Assembly: GCF_001590795.1 (NCBI RefSeq)
Contig: NZ_JXDL01000001.1
Coordinates: forward strand, 4,515,494 to 4,579,493
DNA length: 64,000 bases
Direction: 5' to 3'
Origin: Bradyrhizobium sp. AT1
GTDB lineage: Bacteria > Pseudomonadota > Alphaproteobacteria > Rhizobiales > Xanthobacteraceae
Of the stretch, positions 17,355 through 25,614 are shown piece by piece. A program made the translations under genes and the position numbers. The first letter of the stretch is position 1; every line of letters begins with the position of its first letter. The notes under the pieces are model-generated. The model searched no databases. It saw nothing but the letters and a program-made list of their open reading frames with translations, and was not told where the DNA came from.

Positions 17355-17370
17355 ATTTGCATAACATGCA
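17355..17370. promoter_or_regulatory. Second copy of the ATTTGCAT operator-like repeat
   Basis: ATTTGCAT-AAC-ATGCA, an inverted repeat with one shortened arm, lies 43 bases upstream of the receptor start. It matches the perfect palindrome at 15299-15317 in its left arm and spacing, so both promoters may answer to the XRE-cupin protein. Confidence 0.5.
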
Positions 17371-17584
17371 CTATTGCACAAAGGATAATTTTTAGGCGGC
17401 TTGTTCAAAGAATTAGCGGCGGTAATAGCGGACCGGACGCAATGCGTTCACCGCATGCGCAGGCTCAGTCGCCTCCCGCACACGCGGACATGAAGCGGCA
17501 CAGAGTTCGAATCTTGAGCAGATGCGGCTCGCGCCCGACCGAGCCCTCAACGGCAGAAAAATGGATCCGGCGCGGGCGCCACGC
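17371..17584. other. Intergenic region without a recognised gene
   Basis: Between the receptor promoter and the amidohydrolase 3' end. Short open frames are present but none has a plausible ribosome binding site or family resemblance. No terminator-like hairpin followed by a T-run is obvious. Confidence 0.4.
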
Positions 17585-18724
17585 TCAATTCGGATGCCAC
17601 CAGCGGCCGCCGATGACGACGCCTTCGGACACGATCTTCCGATCGCCGATCAGATGCTCGCCGACGACGTCCTCGTAGTCGAACTGGCCCTGCTTGATGC
17701 TGATCAGCGTGGCGTCGCCGGCGCTGCCGGGCTTGAGGCTGCCGAGCTCGGGGCGCCGCAGCGCCATCGCGGCATTCACCGTCGAGGCCGCAATCACATC
17801 CGGCAGTTCCATGCCCATGCACAGGAATTTCGACAGGGTCGTCACCTGGTCGAAGGCGGGGCCGTCGATGCAGAGCTGGTGGATGTCCGACGAAATCGTG
17901 TCCGGATAGAAGCCGTTGGCGAGCATGGCGCGCGCGGTCTTGAACGCGAACGAGCCCTTGCCGTGGCCGATGTCGAACAGCACGCCGCGCTCGCGCGCAT
18001 CCAGCACCGCCTTCTTCACCGTGCCCTGCGCGGTCGCCGGCGTGTTGGGGAACGGGCGGAACGCATGGGTCAGCACGTCGCCGGGACGCAGACGTGCCAG
18101 CACCTCCTCATAGCTCGGCGGCGGATGGTCGATATGCGCCATCAAGGGCATGCCGACCTCGTCGGCAACCTCGAGCGCGATGTCGAGCGGCACGGCACCC
18201 GACGTCCCCGAAGAATGCAGGCCGACGCGCACCTTGATGCCGACGATGAGGTCGCGGTTGGCATCGGCCACTTTCGCCGCCTCGATCGGATTCATCAATC
18301 GCAGCTCCTCGCTCTCGCCGACCATGATCCGGTGCGAGAAGCCGAAGATGCCGGCATGCGAGACGTGCAGATGAGCGAGGATGCGGACCTGGCTCGGCTC
18401 GATCACATGCTTGCGGAAGCCGGCGAAATTGCCCGGCCCGGCGCTGCCGGTATCGACCGCCGTGGTCACGCCCGAAAGCCGGCAGAACTCTTCCGCATCA
18501 ATGCCGAGCGAGGTGCCGCCCCAATAGACATGGGTATGCAGATCGATCAGCCCCGGCGTGACGATGTATTTCGAAACGTCGCGCACCTCGGTGCCCGGAT
18601 CCGCCTTCAGCGCGCTGCCCACCGCCGCCACCTTGCCGCCGGCAAAGGCGACATCGGTCACGGCATCGAGCTTCTGCGAGGGGTCAATCACGCGGCCGCC
18701 GCGCAGGATCAAATCGAAAGGCAT
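17585..18724 (-). CDS. Amidohydrolase/deacetylase family metallohydrolase
   Basis: A 379-residue dihydroorotase-like amidohydrolase. The N-terminal beta-sandwich strand FDLILRGGRVIDPSQKLDAV is followed by the metal motif PGLIDLHTHVYWG. Further ligands are in GIKVRVG (the position of the carbamylated lysine), MAHIDHPPP and ILTHAF-like VLTHAFRPF, with an SSDIHQ segment near the metal site. It hydrolyses an amide, carbamate or cyclic C-N bond; members of this group include a D-aminoacylase-like deacetylase. I start it at ATG 18724 (GGAG upstream); GTG 18727 is one codon longer. It is divergent from the aldehyde dehydrogenase gene around a palindrome. Confidence 0.85.
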   Translation of the reverse strand: MPFDLILRGGRVIDPSQKLDAVTDVAFAGGKVAAVGSALKADPGTEVRDVSKYIVTPGLIDLHTHVYWGGTSLGIDAEEFCRLSGVTTAVDTGSAGPGNFAGFRKHVIEPSQVRILAHLHVSHAGIFGFSHRIMVGESEELRLMNPIEAAKVADANRDLIVGIKVRVGLHSSGTSGAVPLDIALEVADEVGMPLMAHIDHPPPSYEEVLARLRPGDVLTHAFRPFPNTPATAQGTVKKAVLDARERGVLFDIGHGKGSFAFKTARAMLANGFYPDTISSDIHQLCIDGPAFDQVTTLSKFLCMGMELPDVIAASTVNAAMALRRPELGSLKPGSAGDATLISIKQGQFDYEDVVGEHLIGDRKIVSEGVVIGGRWWHPN

Positions 18725-18805
18725 CACGGTCTCCGGAGGTGGCGGCCAATGCAGGCGGGATCAGTTGGCCAGACAGGAGGTATCCCTCTGCACATCGATA
18801 AACAC

Positions 18806-18820
18806 GACATGATTCATGTC
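18806..18820. promoter_or_regulatory. Operator-like palindrome between amidohydrolase and aldehyde dehydrogenase genes
   Basis: GACATGA-T-TCATGTC, a perfect 7-1-7 inverted repeat, lies in the 191-base divergent gap. No regulator gene is adjacent, so the binding protein is unknown. Confidence 0.45.
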
Positions 18821-18915
18821 AATGTCGGAGCCGGGTGCAATCCTATGATCCGATCGAGCGGCAAGTCGACAACGGTCTGGCTTCCGCCAATCTCCCCCCA
18901 CCAAGGACGACGGAT

Positions 18916-20307
18916 ATGAGCTACGCCACCATCAATCCCTATACCGGCGAGACTCTGAAGACTTTTCCCAGCGCGAGCGACCAGGAGGTCAGTGCCGCCA
19001 TCGATCGGGCGGACGCAGCCTTCCACGCCTGGCGCGAGGTCCCGATCTCGGCACGGACCGCAGTGCTGCAAAAAGCGGCAGACATTCTGCGACGGGATCG
19101 CGATGCCTATGCGAAGCTTCTGACGCTCGAAATGGGCAAGCTCTTTGCCGAGGCCAAGGCGGAAGTCGAGCTCTGCGCGCGCATCTTCGAATATTACGTC
19201 AACAACGCCGAGCAGTTGTTGCGGCCGGAGAAGCTGCCCGTGGCAGACCCCGCGGAAGGCGAGGCGATGATCGTGCACGATCCGCTTGGCGTCATCCTCG
19301 CCATCGAGCCGTGGAATTTTCCCTATTACCAGATCGCCCGCATCATCGCGCCGCAACTGTCGGCCGGCAACACCATCCTGCTCAAGCATGCCTCGAACGT
19401 GCCCCAGAGCGCAGCAGCGTTCGAGCGCATCATGCGTGAGGCCGGCCTGCCCGAGGGATGCTTCACCAAGCTCTACGCCACCCGCTCGCAAGTCGAGATG
19501 ATCATCAACGATCCCAGGGTCCATGGTGTCGCGCTCACCGGCTCCGAGGACGCCGGCGCGATCGTCGCCGCCCAGGCCGGCAAGGCGCTGAAGAAATCGA
19601 CGATGGAGCTTGGCGGCGCCGACGCGTTCGTCGTCCTGGCCGATGCCGATCTGGACAAGACCGTCAAATGGGCCGTGTTCGGCCGGCACTGGAATGGCGG
19701 TCAGGTCTGCGTCTCCTCCAAGCGCATGATCATCGTGGACGAGGTGTACGATGAATTCCTGGCGCGCTATCGCAAGGGTGTCGCCGCCCTGAAGGCAGGC
19801 GACCCCTTCGATGCCGAGACCACGCTGGCGCCGCTCTCGTCACAGCACGCGGCCGACGAGATCCGGGAGCGGATTCAGCAGGCCGTGAAGCAGGGCGCGA
19901 AAGCCGAGGAGGTCGGTCCGTCGGTGCCCAACCAGGGCGCGTTCGTGCAGCCCACGATCCTCACCGAAGTGAACGAGGACAATCCGGCCCGCTATTGGGA
20001 ATTCTTCGGCCCGGTCTCCATGCTGTTCCGCGCCAAGGATGAGGCCGACGCAGTGCGCATCGCAAACGATTCCCCCTTCGGCCTCGGTGGCTCGGTGTTC
20101 ACGTCCAATCCGAAACACGGGGCGGAAGTCGCGCGCAAGATTTCGACCGGCATGGTGTTCGTCAATCATCCGACCAAGGTCGAAGCGGACCTGCCGTTCG
20201 GTGGCATCAAGCGATCGGGCTATGGCCGCGAGCTGCTCGGGCTCGGGCTCAAGGAGTTCGTCAACCACAAGCTGATCGACGTCGTCGATATCGACGCCCG
20301 TTTCTGA
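18916..20307 (+). CDS. gabD: NAD(P)-dependent succinate-semialdehyde dehydrogenase
   Basis: A 463-residue aldehyde dehydrogenase of the GabD/SSADH class. It opens with MSYATINPYTGETLKTFPSA, a typical GabD N-terminus. The EPWNFPYYQIAR segment is at about 131, the catalytic Glu231 is in TMELGGADAF, and the nucleophile Cys265 is in GGQVCVSSKR. The C-terminus carries PFGGIKRSGYGRELLGLGLKEF. It oxidises succinate semialdehyde to succinate in 4-aminobutyrate breakdown, though other small aldehydes are possible. The ATG at 18916 was chosen because it begins at the family N-terminus; upstream in-frame codons cross the divergent promoter. Confidence 0.88.
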   Translation: MSYATINPYTGETLKTFPSASDQEVSAAIDRADAAFHAWREVPISARTAVLQKAADILRRDRDAYAKLLTLEMGKLFAEAKAEVELCARIFEYYVNNAEQLLRPEKLPVADPAEGEAMIVHDPLGVILAIEPWNFPYYQIARIIAPQLSAGNTILLKHASNVPQSAAAFERIMREAGLPEGCFTKLYATRSQVEMIINDPRVHGVALTGSEDAGAIVAAQAGKALKKSTMELGGADAFVVLADADLDKTVKWAVFGRHWNGGQVCVSSKRMIIVDEVYDEFLARYRKGVAALKAGDPFDAETTLAPLSSQHAADEIRERIQQAVKQGAKAEEVGPSVPNQGAFVQPTILTEVNEDNPARYWEFFGPVSMLFRAKDEADAVRIANDSPFGLGGSVFTSNPKHGAEVARKISTGMVFVNHPTKVEADLPFGGIKRSGYGRELLGLGLKEFVNHKLIDVVDIDARF

Positions 20308-20409
20308 TCCGTCGCTCCGGATCAGGGGCGCGGGCCGAGGCGAGCCCGCGCCTGCATCTACTGCTGCGCTTGAAAGCTCGTCGAGCAGAGCCGCTGGCTC
20401 ATGGCAGGC

Positions 20410-20486
20410 TGGCGATCCCGGGAAGACTCGAACTTCCGACCTACGGTTTAGGAAACCGTCGCTCTATCCGGCTGAGCTACGGGACC
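20410..20486 (-). tRNA. tRNA-Arg (anticodon CCU)
   Basis: The reverse strand folds as a full cloverleaf of 77 bases. The acceptor GGTCCCG pairs with CGGGATC, followed by discriminator G and an encoded CCA. The D-arm is AGCTCAGCCGGATAGAGC. The anticodon stem ACGGT/ACCGT closes the loop TTCCTAA, giving anticodon CCT, and the T-loop is TTCGAGT. It decodes AGG. Confidence 0.95.
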
Positions 20487-20596
20487 GCGGAACCCACGTC
20501 AGTGGGTTGCCTGTGGGTGTACATATCAAAGCGACGGCGGGATCGGAAGCCCTCGCCTCGCCGAATGAGGAAGATCTCCCGCACCCTAAGCCTGAT

Positions 20597-20697
20597 GTCC
20601 GAGCGTACCGATGTCGACGGAGGCATATTTCACCGCGGGCCGGGGCGCCTTGCAGGCCGCCGCAACGCCGGCAAAACTCACGTAAGGACGGCCGGAG
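20597..20697 (-). pseudogene. Remnant of a Bug/TctC-type receptor gene
   Basis: About 100 bases align without gaps to 24702-24800 inside the intact Bug receptor gene, with about 80 of 99 bases identical by eye. They read on the same strand as GRPYVSFAGVAAACKAP and YASVDIGTLGH, against GRPYKSFADVVAACKAT and YASVGIGTLGH in the intact protein. Nothing else of the gene survives. It lies between the tRNA-Arg gene and the 3' end of the caspase-like gene, so it marks an old rearrangement or deletion. Confidence 0.75.
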
Positions 20698-20749
20698 CCA
20701 CTGTGCCCTGGCAAATCAGCTTCTCGCCTTGGCTTTGAGATCGCGATAC

Positions 20750-23700
20750 TCAAAACAAGGTCATCTCGCCCACCAGACCGTTTCGAACGAGCCACGGCGT
20801 TTGCCGGTTATCGGTTTCCTTCATCACCGAGCTCTTTACGCGGCCGTAAAACTCTCCCAAATCGAGCGCTTCCGAGCTTCCTTGTTTGGCCGACAAGAGC
20901 GCCGAAACGACCGCATTGGTGAAGCGACCGCCTTTGCTGTCGGCTTCCTCGCTGAGCTGGCGTCCCTTTGAAGCGGCAAGGATGATCATCGGGCCGCCGG
21001 CCTCCGTTAACATCGCCGCCGCCGCGTCATCATTCGAAAGCGCCTGCTTCTTGCCCGCGAAACCGGCGTGGCAGGCATCAAGCATGATGATTGTCGTTCC
21101 CTTGGCACCGGCGAGGGCTTTTGAGATCTCCTTCCACGAGATCGCGGTTTCTCTCACATTCTGCAGGGCTGTATCGGTACCCACCAGATACAAGCCGGAG
21201 TCGGGATCGCCAAACTCTTTGCCATCGACGCCATGCCCGGCGAAGAACAGCACCAGCCGATCGTTGACACCCGTGTTTTCAGCGGCCGCGCGCACCTGGT
21301 CGAGGATGCCCTCTCTTGTCGCCTGAGCATCAAGGATCAGAATTGGATCGACGTCGGAAAACGTTCGACCCTTGAGCGTCGACAGAGCTCCGGCCAGATG
21401 TTGCGCATCATATTTCGCCTGCTTGAGCGGGGAAATATTCTTGTCCGCGTAAGTATCTATCCCGACAAGCACCGCGTTCAACTTCCCTTGCGCGGCGACC
21501 TTGCCAGGTATCTTCACGGCACTCGGGAGGCTAACCAGCCCTGTGTCGGACACAGCCACGGCTGAAATCCAGTGACCGGAGCCTGGATCAGGTATCGTGA
21601 AAGGGATTTCAGCTCGTTTGGAGTTGACGTCGACGCTCGACAACTGGCGACCGTCGGAAAATATCCTGACACGGGCGACCGAGGAATCCGATTGAACCCG
21701 GACATTGCCTTTTCTTTGACCCTCGCGCCCCGGCTTCTGCTCAACCGCCAGAGTAGCGAGCGGTGGTGCCGCAAGCGGCTTTTCCAGCGAGGCCGATTGA
21801 CCGGCCATGACCAAACGCGCAAGACCGGGCCGATGCAATATCGCCTCGAATTGGCTGAAGTGATGCAGACCCGGCATGCCGTCGAAACGAACATTGGCGA
21901 GTTGAGCGCCTTCGAAGGTGGAATCGTAAAAGCCATCCTGTGTTGCCAGCAGAACCTCGTCATCGATATACGAACCTGTCAGCATGCGCTTTCCATCCGA
22001 CAGCCGGCTCACGAAAAACCGATCGTCCCCGTTGTATTGAATGACGTGCTGCTCATCTGCCGAGATCCGAGTGGCGGCGAAAATCGGCGCGTCCAACATC
22101 GGTATTTGCACCGGCTTGGCTTTCGGCTTCGTCAGGTCGACGATCGTTATCGTCTCCGATAGTGGAACCGCGATGCTGACGAACTTCTCCGTCAGTCTTT
22201 GAACACGAGCGCGGCCCACATCGGTAAGCCAACCCGTCATACCGGACTCTCCGAAAGAGCTCTCAATTGCACTGATTTCGATGGACCTGGCCGCTCGGCT
22301 GATCAGGAAGACCTCCCCGGTGGTGCTCCCCACCCCCGACCCTCCGCCCTTATATGTCTTGCTGATAAGCCAATAGGAGACGCCCCTTTGCTCCCAGAAA
22401 TAAACTCGATCGACAGAATCAAGGAAATAGCTCGGTGAGCGTTCCGTCCCGTCGGATAGCTTGATCTTTGTCTTGCCGCTCTTGATGTCCTCCCAAACCG
22501 GGGACAGCAATTTCTCGAGTCTTGCTGATCCGCCAGAGCCTTGGTTCGCCCCTTCAGTTTCTTCGTATTGCAAGGTAATCGGAAGAGGACTAAGGACGCG
22601 CATACCCAGATCCGCCGACCTCTCGATGATCGCATCAACCCTTGGCTGAGCCTGCGGTGCGCGCACGTTGCTTGCGGTTCTCAAGCCGTCCCTGCGGTCA
22701 GGTCGTCCCGACCGAAATGTTCCGATGAGCTGATTCGATACGGTGGCCAACGTCCCCGCAGCCACTGGTCGCGGGGTATGGCTCACAACCAGAGCCACGC
22801 GCTCCGAGAATGCCTTTGTTCGGGCGATAGTATCGGCACGGTCCGGCTTTCCTTTGGCATCAAAGCGCGCGATCTGAGAGACGAAATTGTGCGACAGCTG
22901 GATCGGACCACCAAGGTTCCACCCGGATGGAATGCCGACGAAGGCTGAATCGTATCTTGAGCGAATGTGCGCTACCAGATTCCTCTGTTCAATTTCTTCA
23001 ATTGGTTCACGCTGAAAGAGGTCCGCAATACGCACCACTCCGTCATCATATTTTGACGAAAGCGAAGCCGCGAACCCTCTATCGACGTCAAGAACCAGGC
23101 GAAGGGACTCCCAGGCGCTGCAGGCATTGCAGGCATCTCCACCGCGGAATAGACCTTCGCCCGAGTCAACTGTGATGTTGTACAGGCCGAGCATTCCCCA
23201 CCGGCTTCCCAGACCGACGACGTAACTATCGTTGAGGCCCCAGATCAGGACCTCGTTGTATATGGGGTCGATGAACGGCAGGGGCTCACGGTCCCCGAGC
23301 AGATCTGTGATCTCGAACGACGTATCGACCTCACGCCGCGAGGCGAGAAAACGGCCAGTCGGTGAGAAGTTGGGGTCCACGCCCGCCCTGGAGAGCAGCA
23401 GATCTCCCGACACAGCGTCGTAGACTTCGTAACGAGCAGAAAACACGTGCAAATCGTAGCGCCCGTTGAGCGAGCGTATGACCTTTTGCGGAGCACCTGC
23501 CGAATAGCGGTCCTGGACGGTCAGGCGAGCCACTCCCGCAAGAACATCTACCGTGAATTCATGCTCGAACAGCGCCTGCTCGCCACAACTACCCGCGTAG
23601 ATAATCGCCGCGTGAATCTCATGTCGCTTTGCGATCTGCGGTCGGATTTGAATTTCGCGCTTCGTACCCGCGGACATTTTCCAGTGCAGCGGAATGAGAA

Positions 23701-24040
23701 TCCGCGAATGATCGGCTTTGTAGGCAATGTCCCAGGGCGCTGCGGCTCCCGGTGTAAGTGCCATAAATCCGCCACCGCGGAAACGGGTTGCTTCCTCCGT
23801 GGCCATCACGAGGTAGATAGGCGCCTTCAGCGAAAGCGTTTGCGAAAATTGCCACTCGAGGGCGATGCTTTCCCCAACCTTCACCGGACCCGGCGTCTTG
23901 AGGGCAACAGTCACCGCGCCCGCGGCTTGCCTGCTCTCAAGGAGTTCCTGAGCACAATCGGGCGCTGCCGAACTGACGTTCGACCAGAGCGTTGCGATTA
24001 ACAGCGCAGCCACCCCGACCACGGCCTTGTAGGACAACAT
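20750..24040 (-). CDS. Exported caspase-family (peptidase C14-like) protein with N-terminal beta-propeller-like region
   Basis: A 1096-residue protein. Residues 1-25 are a signal peptide (MLSYKAVVGVAALLIATLWS...SSA). Residues about 30-800 are beta-rich and repetitive, with several blade-like segments (NGRYDLHVFSARYEVYDAVSG, less its last residue, and FSPTGRFLASRR), and probably form a sensor or propeller. The caspase-like domain is at about 845-1060: NAVLVGIDTYADKNISPLK, catalytic His936 in LFFAGHGVDG and Cys990 in IIMLDACHAG. Metacaspase-type proteases cleave after basic residues; targets here are unknown. It is separated from the next gene by 180 bases and is not in an operon. The region is less G+C rich than its neighbours. 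Confidence 0.82.
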   Translation of the reverse strand: MLSYKAVVGVAALLIATLWSNVSSAAPDCAQELLESRQAAGAVTVALKTPGPVKVGESIALEWQFSQTLSLKAPIYLVMATEEATRFRGGGFMALTPGAAAPWDIAYKADHSRILIPLHWKMSAGTKREIQIRPQIAKRHEIHAAIIYAGSCGEQALFEHEFTVDVLAGVARLTVQDRYSAGAPQKVIRSLNGRYDLHVFSARYEVYDAVSGDLLLSRAGVDPNFSPTGRFLASRREVDTSFEITDLLGDREPLPFIDPIYNEVLIWGLNDSYVVGLGSRWGMLGLYNITVDSGEGLFRGGDACNACSAWESLRLVLDVDRGFAASLSSKYDDGVVRIADLFQREPIEEIEQRNLVAHIRSRYDSAFVGIPSGWNLGGPIQLSHNFVSQIARFDAKGKPDRADTIARTKAFSERVALVVSHTPRPVAAGTLATVSNQLIGTFRSGRPDRRDGLRTASNVRAPQAQPRVDAIIERSADLGMRVLSPLPITLQYEETEGANQGSGGSARLEKLLSPVWEDIKSGKTKIKLSDGTERSPSYFLDSVDRVYFWEQRGVSYWLISKTYKGGGSGVGSTTGEVFLISRAARSIEISAIESSFGESGMTGWLTDVGRARVQRLTEKFVSIAVPLSETITIVDLTKPKAKPVQIPMLDAPIFAATRISADEQHVIQYNGDDRFFVSRLSDGKRMLTGSYIDDEVLLATQDGFYDSTFEGAQLANVRFDGMPGLHHFSQFEAILHRPGLARLVMAGQSASLEKPLAAPPLATLAVEQKPGREGQRKGNVRVQSDSSVARVRIFSDGRQLSSVDVNSKRAEIPFTIPDPGSGHWISAVAVSDTGLVSLPSAVKIPGKVAAQGKLNAVLVGIDTYADKNISPLKQAKYDAQHLAGALSTLKGRTFSDVDPILILDAQATREGILDQVRAAAENTGVNDRLVLFFAGHGVDGKEFGDPDSGLYLVGTDTALQNVRETAISWKEISKALAGAKGTTIIMLDACHAGFAGKKQALSNDDAAAAMLTEAGGPMIILAASKGRQLSEEADSKGGRFTNAVVSALLSAKQGSSEALDLGEFYGRVKSSVMKETDNRQTPWLVRNGLVGEMTLF

Positions 24041-24220
24041 ACGCCCTCAAATTTATCAACTCATGGATGGAATGAGACTACAATCGAATCCTCCGAAAGA
24101 CGTGACCTAAATCACTGACCCACAAGTTTGCATTTCCATCTGCGTGTCCTTTAATGCAGACGTGACGAAGCCAACGTGAGGCGCCAGCTGGTGGCGGATG
24201 GCCCGCGATCTACCGCCCCC

Positions 24221-25177
24221 CTACGCCCTGATATTATTGTCCTTCACGACCTTGCCCCAATAGGCGACCTGCCTGTCGAAGAAGGTCTTGAAGGCGGCGC
24301 CATCCTGCAGCAGCAGCGTCATGTGCTGCGTCTCCTTGAGCTGGGTGGCGGTCGCTGGCTCGCTCAGGATCTCCTTGGACGCTGCCGCGAAGGCTGCGAC
24401 GATGTCCGGCGGCGTGCCTGCGGGCGCGAAGATGCCCCACCAGGCCAGCGTCTCGAAATCGGGAAAGCCCGCCTCGATCGCGGTCTGCGTGTCCGGCAGC
24501 GCCGGCAGCCGCTCGCGGCCGAGCTGCAGGACAGGATGCAGCATGTTGGTGCCGAGCTGGGCGGCGACCAGCGCGGCCGACCCCGCGATGAGATCGACAT
24601 GGCCGCCGAGCACGTCGTTCATCGCCGGCCCGCCGCCGCGATAGGGCACGTGCATGATCTCGACGCCGGCCTTGCTGCCGAGCACGGTCATGGCGAGATG
24701 GCCGAGCGTGCCGATGCCGACGGAGGCATATTTCACCGCGCCAGGGGTCGCCTTGCAGGCAGCCACCACGTCCGCGAAGCTCTTGTAGGGCCGGCCGGCG
24801 CCGGCCGCGATCACATAAGGCGCGGTGCCGATGAGCAGCACCGGCATCAGTTCGCGCTCGACGTCGACCGGCGGCTTGTCGAGGATCGACGGGATCACCG
24901 CATGGGAATCGAAGGTGACCAGGAACGAGGTGCCGTCCGCCGGGCTCTTGGCGACCTGCGCCGCACCGAGCGCGCCGGCGGCGCCGGACTTGTTCTCGAC
25001 CACGACGATGCGATTGAGCTTTGTTTGCAGGCTGGCCTGCAGCAGCCGCGCCATCGCATCGGTCGAGCCGCCCGGCGGAAACGGCACCACCAGGGTGATC
25101 TTGCCGGCCTGCGCCATGGCCGGCGTGATTGCGAGAATGGCCGGCGCAGCGAGCAGCGCCCGTCGTGTGATCGTCAT
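24221..25177 (-). CDS. Tripartite tricarboxylate transporter substrate-binding protein (Bug family)
   Basis: A 318-residue periplasmic receptor of the Bug/TctC family, which binds carboxylates for a TctAB-type transporter or for sensing. It has a signal peptide (MTITRRALLAAPAILAITPA), the strand ITLVVPFPPGGSTDAMARLL, ENKSGAAGALGA, the conserved DFVVACK-like SFADVVAACKATPGAVKYAS, and VPYRGGGPAMNDVLGGHVDL. The ATG at 25177 has GGGAGGGG upstream. No tctA/tctB genes are nearby. It is in line with the cupin gene (stop 25224), with 46 bases between them. A decayed relative lies at 20597-20697. Confidence 0.9.
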   Translation of the reverse strand: MTITRRALLAAPAILAITPAMAQAGKITLVVPFPPGGSTDAMARLLQASLQTKLNRIVVVENKSGAAGALGAAQVAKSPADGTSFLVTFDSHAVIPSILDKPPVDVERELMPVLLIGTAPYVIAAGAGRPYKSFADVVAACKATPGAVKYASVGIGTLGHLAMTVLGSKAGVEIMHVPYRGGGPAMNDVLGGHVDLIAGSAALVAAQLGTNMLHPVLQLGRERLPALPDTQTAIEAGFPDFETLAWWGIFAPAGTPPDIVAAFAAASKEILSEPATATQLKETQHMTLLLQDGAAFKTFFDRQVAYWGKVVKDNNIRA

Positions 25178-25223
25178 GGTCCCCTCCCTTTGATACTGCG
25201 CCCGGCTTTTTGCTCTTTGGCGC

Positions 25224-25595
25224 TTAGGTCGTGCCGAAGCCCGACCCGGCTTTTCTGTATTCTGGACGAGGCGGACTGAAAATGTCCAGCACGCGGGCAC
25301 CGTCGGGGCCGGCGCGCATGGTGTGCGGCACATTGCCCGGGGTGCGCCAGAAATCGCCCTTCTTCACGGCGATTTCCTCGTCGCCCTGGACGCGGATGGC
25401 GGAGCCGTCGAGCAGGACGCCCCATTGCTCCTCGGGATGATGATGCAGCGTGCCTTGCGCATGCGGTGCCAGCGTCACCACTGACAGCATCGCCTGCTCG
25501 CCGGAGAAGATGCGCGTGGTCACGCCGGCCGCGAGCTCGCGAAACAGGCCATCGTCGGGATTATCGATATTGTGAAACTCGTCCTTCTGGCTCAC
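25224..25595 (-). CDS. Cupin domain-containing protein
   Basis: A 123-residue single-domain cupin. Motif 1 is seen as GTLHHHPEEQWGVLLDG (metal-binding His-His and Glu) and motif 2 as PGNVPHTMRAG. Such proteins are small dioxygenases, isomerases or binding proteins; no finer function can be assigned. It lies directly upstream of the Bug receptor gene on the same strand and is likely co-transcribed. It may act on the compound the receptor binds (inference). Confidence 0.85.
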   Translation of the reverse strand: MSQKDEFHNIDNPDDGLFRELAAGVTTRIFSGEQAMLSVVTLAPHAQGTLHHHPEEQWGVLLDGSAIRVQGDEEIAVKKGDFWRTPGNVPHTMRAGPDGARVLDIFSPPRPEYRKAGSGFGTT

Positions 25596-25614
25596 GTCAT
25601 TCTCCCCTCTACGT

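Noticed and set aside
20410..20749. tRNA-Arg as an integration site for the caspase-gene island
   Set aside because: I find no integrase gene and no second copy of the tRNA 3' end; the caspase gene lies on the 5' side of the tRNA, not the usual side for integration.
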